Source: Bacteroidaceae bacterium (GTDB lineage Bacteria > Bacteroidota > Bacteroidia > Bacteroidales > Bacteroidaceae). From it: 64,000 bases of DNA. The translations under genes and the position numbers were made by a program. This document shows positions 35,485-44,503 of the stretch, piece after piece; the first letter of the stretch is position 1; each line of letters begins with the position of its first letter. Where the stretch lies: assembly GCA_024688885.1 (NCBI GenBank), contig JAILDV010000012.1, forward strand, positions 1-64,000, written 5' to 3'. Under the pieces are notes generated by a model. That model was not told the origin of the DNA. It searched no databases and saw only the letters and a program-made list of their open reading frames with translations.

Positions 35485-35569
35485 ACCTCAAAAGGGGTGA
35501 GAGTCTCACCTATGGTATAGGTCAGAGTCTTACGTGTGGTATAGGTGAGAGTCTCACCCCTTTTGAGGT
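35485..35569 (+). promoter_or_regulatory. Long 5'-terminal leader hairpin with 24-bp repeats
   Basis: Arms of 29 nt (35485-35513 and 35541-35569) pair with a single mismatch. Within it GGTGAGAGTCTCACCTATGG and GGTCAGAGTCTTACGTGTGG repeat with a 24-bp period, and GGTGAGAGTCTCACC returns at the right arm. The hairpin starts at the predicted transcript 5' end and lies 19 nt before the HU-related ATG. Confidence 0.7.
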
Positions 35570-35588
35570 TCTTAAAGAAAGGAAAGAC

Positions 35589-35990
35589 ATGTTAATCGTA
35601 AGGAAAGCAAAGAAGAAAATCGTACGGCCTGACGGGCTGCACGAAGCGTGGGTGTATCAGTCACCCGCCCTGCCGCTCATCGCGTTCAAGGAGGTAGTGA
35701 AGGAGTGTGCCGAATCGTGTGGTGAGCATCCCAGCAAGACGACGGGTGTGGTCGCCGCGCTGATGGATCGCATTGCGCATTATCTGAAAATCGGGCGTTC
35801 AGTTCGCATTGACGGTATCGGCACGCTCAAGCCAGTCATCAGTTCGGAATCTGCCGCCACGGCCGAGGAGCTGGACACCCCAGAAATCAGCATCAAGGGG
35901 GTGAAACTGCGATTCTATCCGCACCAGCCCTTGCAGCAGGCGATTGCAGAGAACGGGTACGAGTACCAGCCGGAACAGGATGACAAATAA
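35589..35990 (+). CDS. HU-related DNA-binding protein
   Basis: 133 residues from ATG 35589, which follows GAAAGGAAAG; an upstream in-frame extension to 35481 runs through the leader hairpin and is rejected. It belongs to the HU-related histone-like family of Bacteroidota: a helical body (SKTTGVVAALMDRIAHYLKI), the beta-arm region GRSVRIDGIGTLKPVISSES, and a short C-terminal tail. Such proteins bend or coat DNA. Two more members lie at 55092-55942. It converges on azlD, leaving 7 bp between stops. Confidence 0.85.
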   Translation: MLIVRKAKKKIVRPDGLHEAWVYQSPALPLIAFKEVVKECAESCGEHPSKTTGVVAALMDRIAHYLKIGRSVRIDGIGTLKPVISSESAATAEELDTPEISIKGVKLRFYPHQPLQQAIAENGYEYQPEQDDK

Positions 35991-35997
35991 GAGAGAG

Positions 35998-36315
35998 TCA
36001 GAGCATCGGCAGGAGGGTGTCGATGAGATAGACGATGATGCAGCAGATGAGGGCGACTGGAAAGAGTCCTAAACCATACCATGCGGCAATGAGACCGACC
36101 ACAAGGGCGATGACTCCTGCAAGAGGGGTGAGGGTGGTCTCAATGATGGCAGGGAAGGTCATCACGGCAAGGGTGACGTAGGGCACGTAATAGAGGAAAC
36201 TGCGCAGGAAGGTGTTACGGATTGGGCCTTTGATGAGCAGCATGGGCAGGACACGAATCAGGTTCGTGACCAGAATCGCCAATAGGATATAAAGAATGGG
36301 GCTATTCTGTTCCAT
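35998..36315 (-). CDS. azlD: Branched-chain amino acid exporter small subunit AzlD
   Basis: 105 residues from ATG 36315 (MEQNSPILYILLAILVTNLI); the longer open frame upstream is inside azlC and rejected. Four hydrophobic segments, with the AzlD pattern (FLRSFLYYVPYVTLAVMTFP, GVIALVVGLIAAWYGLGLFP). It works with AzlC in the inner membrane to export branched-chain amino acids or analogues. It overlaps the end of azlC by 14 bp, indicating coupled translation. Confidence 0.88.
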   Translation of the reverse strand: MEQNSPILYILLAILVTNLIRVLPMLLIKGPIRNTFLRSFLYYVPYVTLAVMTFPAIIETTLTPLAGVIALVVGLIAAWYGLGLFPVALICCIIVYLIDTLLPML

Positions 36316-37051
36316 TTGACTCGCGTTTTTTGATAGGTCGAAGCCATGCCACGACAGATGAAATAAGAATGGTGAGCAGGATGGTGCGTGTGCCACTGCT
36401 CCATTGGCTGACAATGGGCGCGACGGCACAGATGCCGCTTAAGAGGAAACTGGCGATGAGGGCATAGAGCACGTTGCGGTCGTCACGGGCTGGAGGCACA
36501 ATGATGGCCAAAAACATGCCATAGAGTGCCACGCTGAGGGCTGCAACGATGGAGGTGGGAAGCATACCTCCTGCCACGATGCCTGTGGCACAGCCGCCTG
36601 CCCAGAAGAGGGAGGAGATGAGGGCTGCCGAATAAGTGTAGGCAGGGGGTGTGTAGCCTCGATGATTGACAGAGATGCCAAAGATTTCGTCGGTGATACA
36701 GCATGCCATGAGCAGTCGATGAAACCATGAGGTGGCGGGTGCAAGCTTCTGCGAGAGGGCTGCACTCATGAGCATATACCGAAGGTTGGTGACGAGACAC
36801 ATGGCTATGAGTTCCACGTAGGTGGCATGGATAGCCACAAGGGTGTAAACGCCATACTCTCCTGCTGAAGCACGGGTAAAGAAACTGCTGAAGAAGCCTA
36901 AAGGGGCGGTAAGTCCTGCCTTCTTGGCGATGATGCCCAAAGAAAAGGCTACAGCAAAATAACCGAGGGCGATGGGAGTGCCATCGCGTAACCCCTCAGC
37001 GATGTTGCGCAGGGGTACATTAGATTCGTTCTTCACGTCAAAACCCTTCAT
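36302..37051 (-). CDS. azlC: Branched-chain amino acid exporter large subunit AzlC
   Basis: 249 residues with about seven membrane segments. LRDGTPIALGYFAVAFSLGI and FFTRASAGEYGVYTLVAI are AzlC signatures, as is LVTNLRYMLMSAALSQKL. Partner of AzlD. It starts 6 bp after the MBOAT gene and is the next-to-last gene of a string that begins with thrA; co-expression of an amino-acid exporter with threonine (and so isoleucine precursor) synthesis makes metabolic sense. Confidence 0.9.
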   Translation of the reverse strand: MKGFDVKNESNVPLRNIAEGLRDGTPIALGYFAVAFSLGIIAKKAGLTAPLGFFSSFFTRASAGEYGVYTLVAIHATYVELIAMCLVTNLRYMLMSAALSQKLAPATSWFHRLLMACCITDEIFGISVNHRGYTPPAYTYSAALISSLFWAGGCATGIVAGGMLPTSIVAALSVALYGMFLAIIVPPARDDRNVLYALIASFLLSGICAVAPIVSQWSSGTRTILLTILISSVVAWLRPIKKRESNGTE

Positions 37052-37057
37052 TCTCTC

Positions 37058-38626
37058 TTAGAACTGGAAATAGATAAATGGCTGCACATCGCTGGATTTG
37101 ATTTGAATGACAATCCATACGAGAATGACAATGAGGAGTGCCTTGACCACCAGCGGACAACGAGTCACAAAATCTTTTGCTTTGACCGAGAGGAACTCTG
37201 GCATGAAGTGTAGCACATAACCCACCAGCATGAGAAGGGCGACTGCCTTGTAGGAAGTACACCACTGAAGGAATATCTGTGGTTCGAACTTATAGAATAT
37301 CTGGTGGAACACCTGTTCGGCAATGCCAAATGAGGAGGCACGGAAAAGCACCCAACAGGCAGCTACAAGGTGGAAGGTGATAATTCCACCCACTAGTACC
37401 ACAAACCAGTTCTTTGTCGGATTGGGATTGTGCTTGCTCGGCAAATAGGTCAACGGGCTGAGCACCTTGCAGACGGAATGCCACATCTTGTCAAGACAAA
37501 GGAGCACACCGTGAATGCCACCCCACAAGATAAAGTTGAGGGAAGCGCCATGCCAAAGACCACCCAAGAGCATCGTCATCAGCAAGTTGAAATATTGACG
37601 GATTTTACCGTGACGGTTACCACCAAGGGAGATATAAAGATAGTCTTTCAGCCATGAAGAAAGACTGATATGCCAACGACGCCAAAACTCAGTGATGGAG
37701 GCTGACTTGTATGGGCTGTCGAAGTTCTTAGGGAATTGGAATCCAAGCAAGAGGGCAATACCTATTGCCATGTCAGAGTAACCAGAGAAGTCGCAGTAAA
37801 TCTGGAGCGTGTAGCCATAGACGGCAAGGAGGTTTTCGAGTCCACTGTAGAGGTCTGGCTGGTCAAATATACGTTCCACAAAGTTGATGGAGATATAATC
37901 ACTGATGACGGCTTTCTTGAAGAGTCCGGCAATAATCAGGAAAATGCCCGTTCCGAGCATTTGGTCGGAGACGAAAAGTGGACGGCGAATCTGCGGGATA
38001 AAATCACGGGCACGCACAATAGGACCCGCCACCAACTGAGGGAAGAAGCTCACGTAGAAGGCATAGTCGAGCAGGCGGTTGAGCGGTTTGATGTTGCCCC
38101 GATACACGTCGATGGTGTAACTCAACGACTGGAACGTGAAGAACGAGATGCCGACTGGCAGGAAGATGTCACGTGGCTGCCATGTGACGCCCAAGAGATA
38201 GGAGCCACTGATGGCAGAAGGTATGTGGATGCCCCAATCGGTCAAGAGCGTGCAAATGGTTTCGCCAAGAAAATTGGTGTATTTGAAGAACACGAGCAGT
38301 CCGAGGTCAAGCACCAAGGAAAGGGCAACCAGTGTCTTTGCCATGCCACCCTTCTCCGTCACGCCTGCTATTGCCTTTGCGATGAAGTAGTCGGAGGTGG
38401 TGACCAGTGCCAGAAGCCAGAAGAAAAGACCGCTGGACTTGTAATAGAAGTAGTAGGAAAAGAGGGTGACGAAAAGAATGCGCAGGGTGTCTGCCTTGCC
38501 CAACAGATTATAGATGAGCGTGAAGGCGAGAAACAAGAACAAGAAGATGCCCGACGAGAATATCATCGGAGAGTCGGGTTGATAGAGCAATTGTTCTATA
38601 AGACGTGAAAAGTCAATGTCAAACAT
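37058..38626 (-). CDS. MBOAT-family membrane O-acyltransferase (AlgI/PatA-like)
   Basis: 522 residues with about ten membrane segments. MBOAT signatures: FLPVGISFFTFQSLSYTIDV, FPQLVAGPIVRARDFIPQIR, YSDMAIGIALLLGFQFPKNF, EFWRRWHISLSSWLKDYLYI, and the catalytic histidine region MTMLLGGLWHGASLNFILWG. The family moves acyl groups across the membrane for O-acylation of polysaccharide or peptidoglycan. Six bases separate it from an SGNH hydrolase-like gene upstream, the usual partner. The glycan modified is unknown. Confidence 0.93.
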   Translation of the reverse strand: MFDIDFSRLIEQLLYQPDSPMIFSSGIFLFLFLAFTLIYNLLGKADTLRILFVTLFSYYFYYKSSGLFFWLLALVTTSDYFIAKAIAGVTEKGGMAKTLVALSLVLDLGLLVFFKYTNFLGETICTLLTDWGIHIPSAISGSYLLGVTWQPRDIFLPVGISFFTFQSLSYTIDVYRGNIKPLNRLLDYAFYVSFFPQLVAGPIVRARDFIPQIRRPLFVSDQMLGTGIFLIIAGLFKKAVISDYISINFVERIFDQPDLYSGLENLLAVYGYTLQIYCDFSGYSDMAIGIALLLGFQFPKNFDSPYKSASITEFWRRWHISLSSWLKDYLYISLGGNRHGKIRQYFNLLMTMLLGGLWHGASLNFILWGGIHGVLLCLDKMWHSVCKVLSPLTYLPSKHNPNPTKNWFVVLVGGIITFHLVAACWVLFRASSFGIAEQVFHQIFYKFEPQIFLQWCTSYKAVALLMLVGYVLHFMPEFLSVKAKDFVTRCPLVVKALLIVILVWIVIQIKSSDVQPFIYFQF

Positions 38627-38632
38627 TATTTC

Positions 38633-39571
38633 CTAAAATCCTTTTACCGTTTTGTAAGGTTTTTGTTCCTTGGGGGTGGAGCCGTGCATCATGCGCGTCT
38701 GGCTACCAGACACTGCCGTGCCCAGATAAGCCTTGTAGATAGCCTCGCCGAGCAGTTTGCCCTGTAATGTATAGCCTGCAGCAAGGTAGTGAATGCAGTC
38801 AGTGTTCATCAGTCCTGCATTGCGCCAATTGGTGAAGGCAGAAGACGAACCTCCTGCAATGGTGAAGATGTCCCAAACCGCCATGTGGTGACTGCGACAG
38901 AAGTTGACAATGCTGCGCGCCACATTGGCTGTATTCATGTTGGGCACCTTGGTGGTGCTGTAATGAGTGCGACGACGACTCCCTGTGCCCGTGGTGTAAC
39001 TGCCCGTACGTTGGGAGATATAACTGCCAGGCGGTGTGGTGAAGAGGAAACATACACCCGGACATCTCTCGTTGATGCGGTCGGTGAGGGTCTTCATCGT
39101 CTCAGCGTGTACATGCTCATCAATCGTGTTGCCGTGTGCCTCGTTGGTGCCAAAGGACACAATGACCAAGTCTGGACGCTCGGTAGCCACACGGTTAATC
39201 ATATCCTGCTCATAGAACCTGCGCGCCCACGCACCATTCATGCCATAGTAGGTGAATTCCATCTGAGGGAAATACCGCTCCAATGTGCTGCCCAATGTGC
39301 GGGGAAGGATGTTACCCTTCACATGCGAGTCACCTATCTGCATCACCTTGACGGTCTTATGCTGATGTATCTTCTTAAACACGGGTGCCAAGGCAGCACC
39401 ATCAATGAGTTCGTTGGTGCGGGTGTTACGGAAGGTGGATGGGAACGGTGTGGTAAGAGACTGAGCATGGGCTTCGTCTCCACCGAATGAGACGAAGAGC
39501 AGTGCCCAAAGCACCCACAAAATGATATGCCGTATCTTACCGTACACGATTATCGTAATTACTCTTACCAT
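38633..39571 (-). CDS. Exported SGNH/GDSL hydrolase-like protein
   Basis: 312 residues. N-terminal signal or anchor (about 15-33, IILWVLWALLFVSFGG). SGNH blocks: MQIGDSHVKGN (Ser), YYGMNGAWARR (Gly/Asn region), SFGTNEAHG (Asn), and DCIHYLAAGY near the C-terminus (Asp-His). Members act as acetylesterases or as the periplasmic acetyl-transferring partner of MBOAT proteins. The start overlaps the end of the other SGNH gene by 35 bp. Pairing with MBOAT favours an O-acyltransferase role. Confidence 0.85.
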   Translation of the reverse strand: MVRVITIIVYGKIRHIILWVLWALLFVSFGGDEAHAQSLTTPFPSTFRNTRTNELIDGAALAPVFKKIHQHKTVKVMQIGDSHVKGNILPRTLGSTLERYFPQMEFTYYGMNGAWARRFYEQDMINRVATERPDLVIVSFGTNEAHGNTIDEHVHAETMKTLTDRINERCPGVCFLFTTPPGSYISQRTGSYTTGTGSRRRTHYSTTKVPNMNTANVARSIVNFCRSHHMAVWDIFTIAGGSSSAFTNWRNAGLMNTDCIHYLAAGYTLQGKLLGEAIYKAYLGTAVSGSQTRMMHGSTPKEQKPYKTVKGF

Positions 39572-41054
39572 TCATCAACACATCGAACATGAGTTCTGCC
39601 AAACGGCGTCCTCCTGCAAAATTGATGTGTGTATAGTCAAGGTTTGCCTGTTTCTTCTCTGTCATTCTCGCCAGACTTCCATCGCCACCCATGGCTTCAT
39701 AGAGGTTCCAGAATGCCACGTGATGGTCACTTGCCATCTTCCGCTCATAAGACACCATTTCCTTCACACCGCCCATGGTGTGCATCTGCCCGTCAGAACC
39801 ACGTTTATCACGGTCACCCATGCTGACCACAAGGATGCTGGCATGCGGATAGGCTTGCTTCATCAAATCTATGACCTTACCCAGCTGACCTGTGTAGCCA
39901 CCATAATCTTTCTGCTTCTCATTCGCCACGTTGAGTCCATAGTGGAGGATAATCAAGTCGTAGGGACGTACAGAGGCAAAACTGCGGAGGGTTTCAGCAG
40001 GAATACCATTTAAGTGCTGACCACCACTGGCACGCATGCTGAAATTGTCCACAGCCACCCCATGATGACCATCCAGTGCCACGCCGTAGAAGCGTGAACC
40101 ATGTCCTCCCGTCACCTTCATGCTGAAGCGGTTGATGTTTCCACTCACGCTCTTCGCCACCACATTCCCCGCTCCTTGCTGAGCCGTCTCGACAGTGCGG
40201 GTGACTGTCTTATAACTGATGGTAGAGTCTGAGTCCATCACCTCCACCAGCTCATCGTATGTCTCGGGAGCACTTGCCGTACCATTGGAAAAGAGTGTCT
40301 GACTCTCACCACCATTGAAGGAATAATCAATGTTGAGTCCACTGCCGGGCGTGAAGAAAACTATAGCCTCATCCACTTCCCCTAACAGATTACCATACAC
40401 ATTCGTCTGACAGCGCAATTCATAGGTAGCCGTGCCTGAGGGGATGAAGTAGCTTCCCGCCATACTCTGCAGGCTTGCCTTAAAACCGCGTCCTCTCTCA
40501 TTGGCATGATAGCGACTCCAGTTGCTGCGGCGGGAGGTGACAGAACGACGGAAATCAGATGACACGCACGCAATCTCCACGAAACCCACACCTTTGCCGC
40601 CAAACTTCTGTTGCAGCAAACCACGCAAATCCATCGTAAGGATATCTCCTTCTATGTAGGAATCTCCGAAATATGCCACACGAACGGGACGATTGTGCGC
40701 CTGTCCCAAAGCAGCATAGAACTTATCCATCTCACGGTGCAAGCCATCAGCAGCAAAGTCTTCGATTGCCACCATGCCTTTCGGCACCGTATCCACATAA
40801 GCAAGCTGCTTCACACGGATGGCTGCTGAATCAATGCCCTTCTCGACATAACCGTCCAAGGAATCTGCCACCACTTCTGCCACGATATTGCCGTCCTTGT
40901 CACGGTGCTGAACATCACTCAGGATATTCACACGGCGCAAATCGTTACCGAAAAGATTCATGCGTGGCAGATAGAAAAGCCCTATCAGCACCGCCACGAC
41001 GACGAGCACCAAAAAGAATGTCTGCCAAACCTTATTTTTCATCTCTGTTTTCAT
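39537..41054 (-). CDS. Membrane-anchored SGNH/GDSL hydrolase-like protein
   Basis: 505 residues. One N-terminal membrane segment (VWQTFFLVLVVVAVLIGLFY), then a periplasmic body with YFGDSYIEGD (Ser block), LIILHYGLNVANEKQ (Asn block) and LDYTHINFAGG (Asp-x-x-His). About 130 extra residues between the first and third blocks form a beta-rich insertion. It probably acts with the neighbouring SGNH protein and the MBOAT enzyme in surface glycan O-acylation. Its first 23 bp overlap the end of pgpH. Confidence 0.85.
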   Translation of the reverse strand: MKTEMKNKVWQTFFLVLVVVAVLIGLFYLPRMNLFGNDLRRVNILSDVQHRDKDGNIVAEVVADSLDGYVEKGIDSAAIRVKQLAYVDTVPKGMVAIEDFAADGLHREMDKFYAALGQAHNRPVRVAYFGDSYIEGDILTMDLRGLLQQKFGGKGVGFVEIACVSSDFRRSVTSRRSNWSRYHANERGRGFKASLQSMAGSYFIPSGTATYELRCQTNVYGNLLGEVDEAIVFFTPGSGLNIDYSFNGGESQTLFSNGTASAPETYDELVEVMDSDSTISYKTVTRTVETAQQGAGNVVAKSVSGNINRFSMKVTGGHGSRFYGVALDGHHGVAVDNFSMRASGGQHLNGIPAETLRSFASVRPYDLIILHYGLNVANEKQKDYGGYTGQLGKVIDLMKQAYPHASILVVSMGDRDKRGSDGQMHTMGGVKEMVSYERKMASDHHVAFWNLYEAMGGDGSLARMTEKKQANLDYTHINFAGGRRLAELMFDVLMNGKSNYDNRVR

Positions 41055-43110
41055 AATCCTCTCCCAATTCTGGATAAGAAATACGGGTATGATATATCGT
41101 CTTCAACTTGTCTTTCAACACCATCTTTGCAGTGGCAATGTCCTTGAAAGTGATGGAACATACACTGAAGAAGCCTTCAGCCACCTGACTGTCTATGATT
41201 TTATCCACCAACTGATTGATGCTGTCTTCCGTATATTCTGGCAAAGAACGGGAAGCAGCCTCAACAGCATCGCACATCATCAGGATTGCCTCCTCTTTCG
41301 TGCTTGGATTAGGCCCTGGATAGGAAAAGAGTGTTTCGTCAATCTCCTCGTCAGGGTGTTCTTTCTTATAAGTGATATAGAAATACTTAGCCTTTCCAAG
41401 CCCATGATGGGTGGTGATGAAGCGCTTGATGGAATCAGGAATATGATTCTTGTCAGCAAGAGCCACGCCATTCTTCACATGGGCAATAATAACTTCCGCA
41501 CTCTTCAATGGAGTAAGGTGCTTATGAGGCGAAACACCATTCTGGTTCTCCGTGAAGAACGCAGGACGTTCCATCTTGCCTATATCATGGTAGAGCGCAC
41601 CAGTACGCACCAACTGCGCCTTACCGCCAATCTTATTTGCCACCTCGGCACTCAGGTTCGCCACCTGCATGGAGTGCTGGAACGTGCCAGGAGCCACCTC
41701 CGTCATGCGTTGCAAGAGCGGATTGTGCACATTGCTGAGTTCCACAAGCGTCACATCGCTGGTGAAGCCAAACATCTTCTCCAACATCCAAAGGAGCGGA
41801 TAAGTGAAGAGCAACAACACACAATTAACGGTGAAACACACATACATCCATGTGTCCATCTTGATGTCATTCTCATGATGGAGAGAATAACCCGTATAGA
41901 AAATCACATACACCAAGAAGAGAATGAACGCCGTGCGCACAATCTGTGAACGCTGTGACAACTCACGCAGCGTCTGTATCGCCACCATACCAGCCACCAA
42001 CTGCACAATGATAAATTCATAATTGTTGGTCAACATCATGGAGATGATGAGCACCATGCCGCAGTGGAACATGAAGGCAGTACGTGAATCCATGAACACA
42101 CGGATCACAATCGGCACTAGACAGCACGGCAGCATGAACACATTCAGAATCTTATGCGACACCATCAGCGAAGCGACGACACAGAAAAACACGGGCAAGG
42201 CAAAGAGCAACGTCACATTTCTCACATTCTCGAAATAGTCAGCACGGAACAAGGACAAATACGTAATCAGCGACACAAAAATCACCAGCACAAAGATGGC
42301 TTGTCCTATTGACCTGTAAGGTATCTTCGTTTCGATGGTGTTTCGACGTTCATAATCCTTCTCATAAGAGCGCAGAATGTCATACACCTCATCTGTCACA
42401 GTCTCACCGCGGTCAACTATCTTCTGTCCTGCCTGCACAAAACCATTATAGCTGGAAATGTTCTGCAGATTCTCATCCAACTCCGTCTCTGACTTCAGTT
42501 TGTCATACGTCAGGTTCTGCTGAATAAGTTCATTGATATTGAATTGTCGAAGCACCAAGCTGGAATACTGAGATGCGTCCTCCGTGATGATATAATCATA
42601 AGCAGATCGGAGAGAGAACACTCGGCTCAGTGGAACCGACTCTGCCTCGTTGTCCTTCACAATGCGAATGCTCTTGTGATGCTCATCATCCTTCATCCGT
42701 GCATAATCCTCTCCTGACAACACACCACGCTTGTAAATCGTGTCCAACAACGCAGCGATATGGTGCACATAGACGGTAGCATTCTCTCCCTGCCACTCCA
42801 TCGCTGCCTCATTATACAACCTGTTCATCATCGTATCCCTCACAACCTTGTTGTAATTGTAATAAGGTTGGAAATCACGCATGGTAGTTTCCTTCTCCTG
42901 ATGAATCAATGAGTCATTTTTCAGGATTGGGAACTTCGTGTTGGCTATCAGCAAGCCATAATTCCAAGGTCTGTTCAGCTCATACTTATAGCCAAATTCA
43001 TCACCACGAGGCATGAAATAGACAATCAATGCCGTCGACACGACCACCAAAACCGCCTTCATGATAAAGCGAGTCGTATTGGTGCGTTTATTCTGCTTGA
43101 TGGTTTTCAT
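41032..43110 (-). CDS. pgpH: 7TM-HD cyclic-di-AMP phosphodiesterase (PgpH type)
   Basis: 692 residues. Order: one membrane segment (about 15-34), an extracellular 7TMR-HDED domain (about 60-275), seven membrane segments (about 280-465), and a cytoplasmic HD domain with TFQHSMQVANLSAEVANKIG, LYHDIGKMERPAFF (HD pair near 507) and FITTHHGLGK. PgpH-type enzymes hydrolyse c-di-AMP to pApA and are linked to envelope stress and osmotic balance. Located between thrC and the O-acylation genes, with overlap into the latter. Confidence 0.92.
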   Translation of the reverse strand: MKTIKQNKRTNTTRFIMKAVLVVVSTALIVYFMPRGDEFGYKYELNRPWNYGLLIANTKFPILKNDSLIHQEKETTMRDFQPYYNYNKVVRDTMMNRLYNEAAMEWQGENATVYVHHIAALLDTIYKRGVLSGEDYARMKDDEHHKSIRIVKDNEAESVPLSRVFSLRSAYDYIITEDASQYSSLVLRQFNINELIQQNLTYDKLKSETELDENLQNISSYNGFVQAGQKIVDRGETVTDEVYDILRSYEKDYERRNTIETKIPYRSIGQAIFVLVIFVSLITYLSLFRADYFENVRNVTLLFALPVFFCVVASLMVSHKILNVFMLPCCLVPIVIRVFMDSRTAFMFHCGMVLIISMMLTNNYEFIIVQLVAGMVAIQTLRELSQRSQIVRTAFILFLVYVIFYTGYSLHHENDIKMDTWMYVCFTVNCVLLLFTYPLLWMLEKMFGFTSDVTLVELSNVHNPLLQRMTEVAPGTFQHSMQVANLSAEVANKIGGKAQLVRTGALYHDIGKMERPAFFTENQNGVSPHKHLTPLKSAEVIIAHVKNGVALADKNHIPDSIKRFITTHHGLGKAKYFYITYKKEHPDEEIDETLFSYPGPNPSTKEEAILMMCDAVEAASRSLPEYTEDSINQLVDKIIDSQVAEGFFSVCSITFKDIATAKMVLKDKLKTIYHTRISYPELGEDYENRDEK

Positions 43111-43172
43111 TTTCTTTGGAATTTATGAATACGATTATGAATGCTATCTGTACAACGCCTCTCACAGCGTCA

Positions 43173-44474
43173 TCACTCTGCCAGCAGGAACTGCTTGAAA
43201 TCGGCAAAATCCTTCGACATCGGAACGCTCTGCTTCGTACCCTTCATGAAGGCCTGCAACTTGGCAGGTATCTCGATGTCACCACCGAGAATGCGGTCAA
43301 CTGTATCCTTAAACTTGGCAGGATGTGCTGTTTCCAGGAACACACCCACCTCACCTTCTTTCAGTCCTTCCTTCAAAGCACGATAGCCACAAGCACCATG
43401 TGGGTCACACACATAACCCGTCTCGGCTTTCACCTCCTTGATGGTCTCAGCAATCTGTTCGTCCGTGTAAGTCGCCCCACTGATGTCAGCACAGATGGCG
43501 TTGTGGTTTTTGCCATAGAGTTCATACACACGGGCAAAATTGCTGGGGTCACCCACATCCATCGCATTGGCAATGGTCTGCACCGATGCTTTCGGCTCAT
43601 ACTTGCCTGTCTGCAGATACTTGAAGAACACATCATTGGCATTGTTGGCAGCAATGAAACGCTTCACGGGCAGTCCCATCCTCTTGCCAAAGAGTGCCGA
43701 ACAAATGTTGCCAAAATTACCGGAAGGCACGCACACCACGAACTGGTTGGCCAGTCCCTTCTTCTTCATCTGAGCATACGCATAGAAGTAGTAGAATGCC
43801 TGAGGAAGGAAACGTGCAACATTGATGGAGTTGGCAGATGTCAACTGCATATGTTCATTCAGTTCCTTGTCAATAAAGGCGTTCTTCACCAATGCTTGAC
43901 AATCATCAAACACGCCATCCACTTCCACTGCCGTGATGTTCTGTCCCAGCGTTGTGAACTGGCATTCCTGAATAGGACTTACTTTCCCTTTCGGATAGAG
44001 CACATACACATGAATGCCATCCACACCCAAGAATCCGTTTGCCACCGCACTGCCCGTGTCGCCTGATGTTGCCACCAACACGTTCACCTGTCCTGCTCCC
44101 TCTTTCTTGAGGAAGTACTGCAGCAAACGAGCCATGAACCTTGCACCCACATCCTTGAATGCCAATGTTGGGCCATGGAAAAGCTCCAGAGAATAGATAG
44201 TGTCCGTCACTTTCACACAAGGGCAATCAAATGCCAACGTGTCATAAACGATACGTTTCAAGTCCTCAGCAGGCACATCCTCTCCGAAGAAGGCATCTGC
44301 CACCTGGTATGCGATTTCCTGAAAAGAAAGGTTCTCTATATTGTCAAAAAACTCTTTAGGAAGGGGCTTGATGCGCTCTGGCATATAAAGTCCTTTGTCC
44401 TCTGCGAGTCCTTTCACCACCGCCTTTTCCAATGTAGCGATAGGTGCTTGTCCGTTTGTACTGTAAAATTGCAT
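43173..44474 (-). CDS. thrC: Threonine synthase
   Basis: 433 residues. N-terminal MQFYSTNGQAPIATLEKAVV and the PLP-binding HGPTLAFKDVGARFMARLL (Lys near 107) identify threonine synthase of the long bacterial type; ATSGDTGSAVANGFL is the phosphate-binding loop region. It converts O-phosphohomoserine to threonine. It follows the apgM-like gene by 29 bp in the order thrA-(kinase)-thrC, and is followed 62 bp later by pgpH. Confidence 0.97.
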   Translation of the reverse strand: MQFYSTNGQAPIATLEKAVVKGLAEDKGLYMPERIKPLPKEFFDNIENLSFQEIAYQVADAFFGEDVPAEDLKRIVYDTLAFDCPCVKVTDTIYSLELFHGPTLAFKDVGARFMARLLQYFLKKEGAGQVNVLVATSGDTGSAVANGFLGVDGIHVYVLYPKGKVSPIQECQFTTLGQNITAVEVDGVFDDCQALVKNAFIDKELNEHMQLTSANSINVARFLPQAFYYFYAYAQMKKKGLANQFVVCVPSGNFGNICSALFGKRMGLPVKRFIAANNANDVFFKYLQTGKYEPKASVQTIANAMDVGDPSNFARVYELYGKNHNAICADISGATYTDEQIAETIKEVKAETGYVCDPHGACGYRALKEGLKEGEVGVFLETAHPAKFKDTVDRILGGDIEIPAKLQAFMKGTKQSVPMSKDFADFKQFLLAE

Positions 44475-44503
44475 TTTATTTCTTTACGATTAATCATTCA
44501 AAC

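Noticed and set aside
35481-35588. 36-codon N-terminal extension of the HU-related protein
   Set aside because: It runs through the promoter-proximal hairpin and overlaps the -7 box; the family normally starts at the MLIVRKAKKK methionine.
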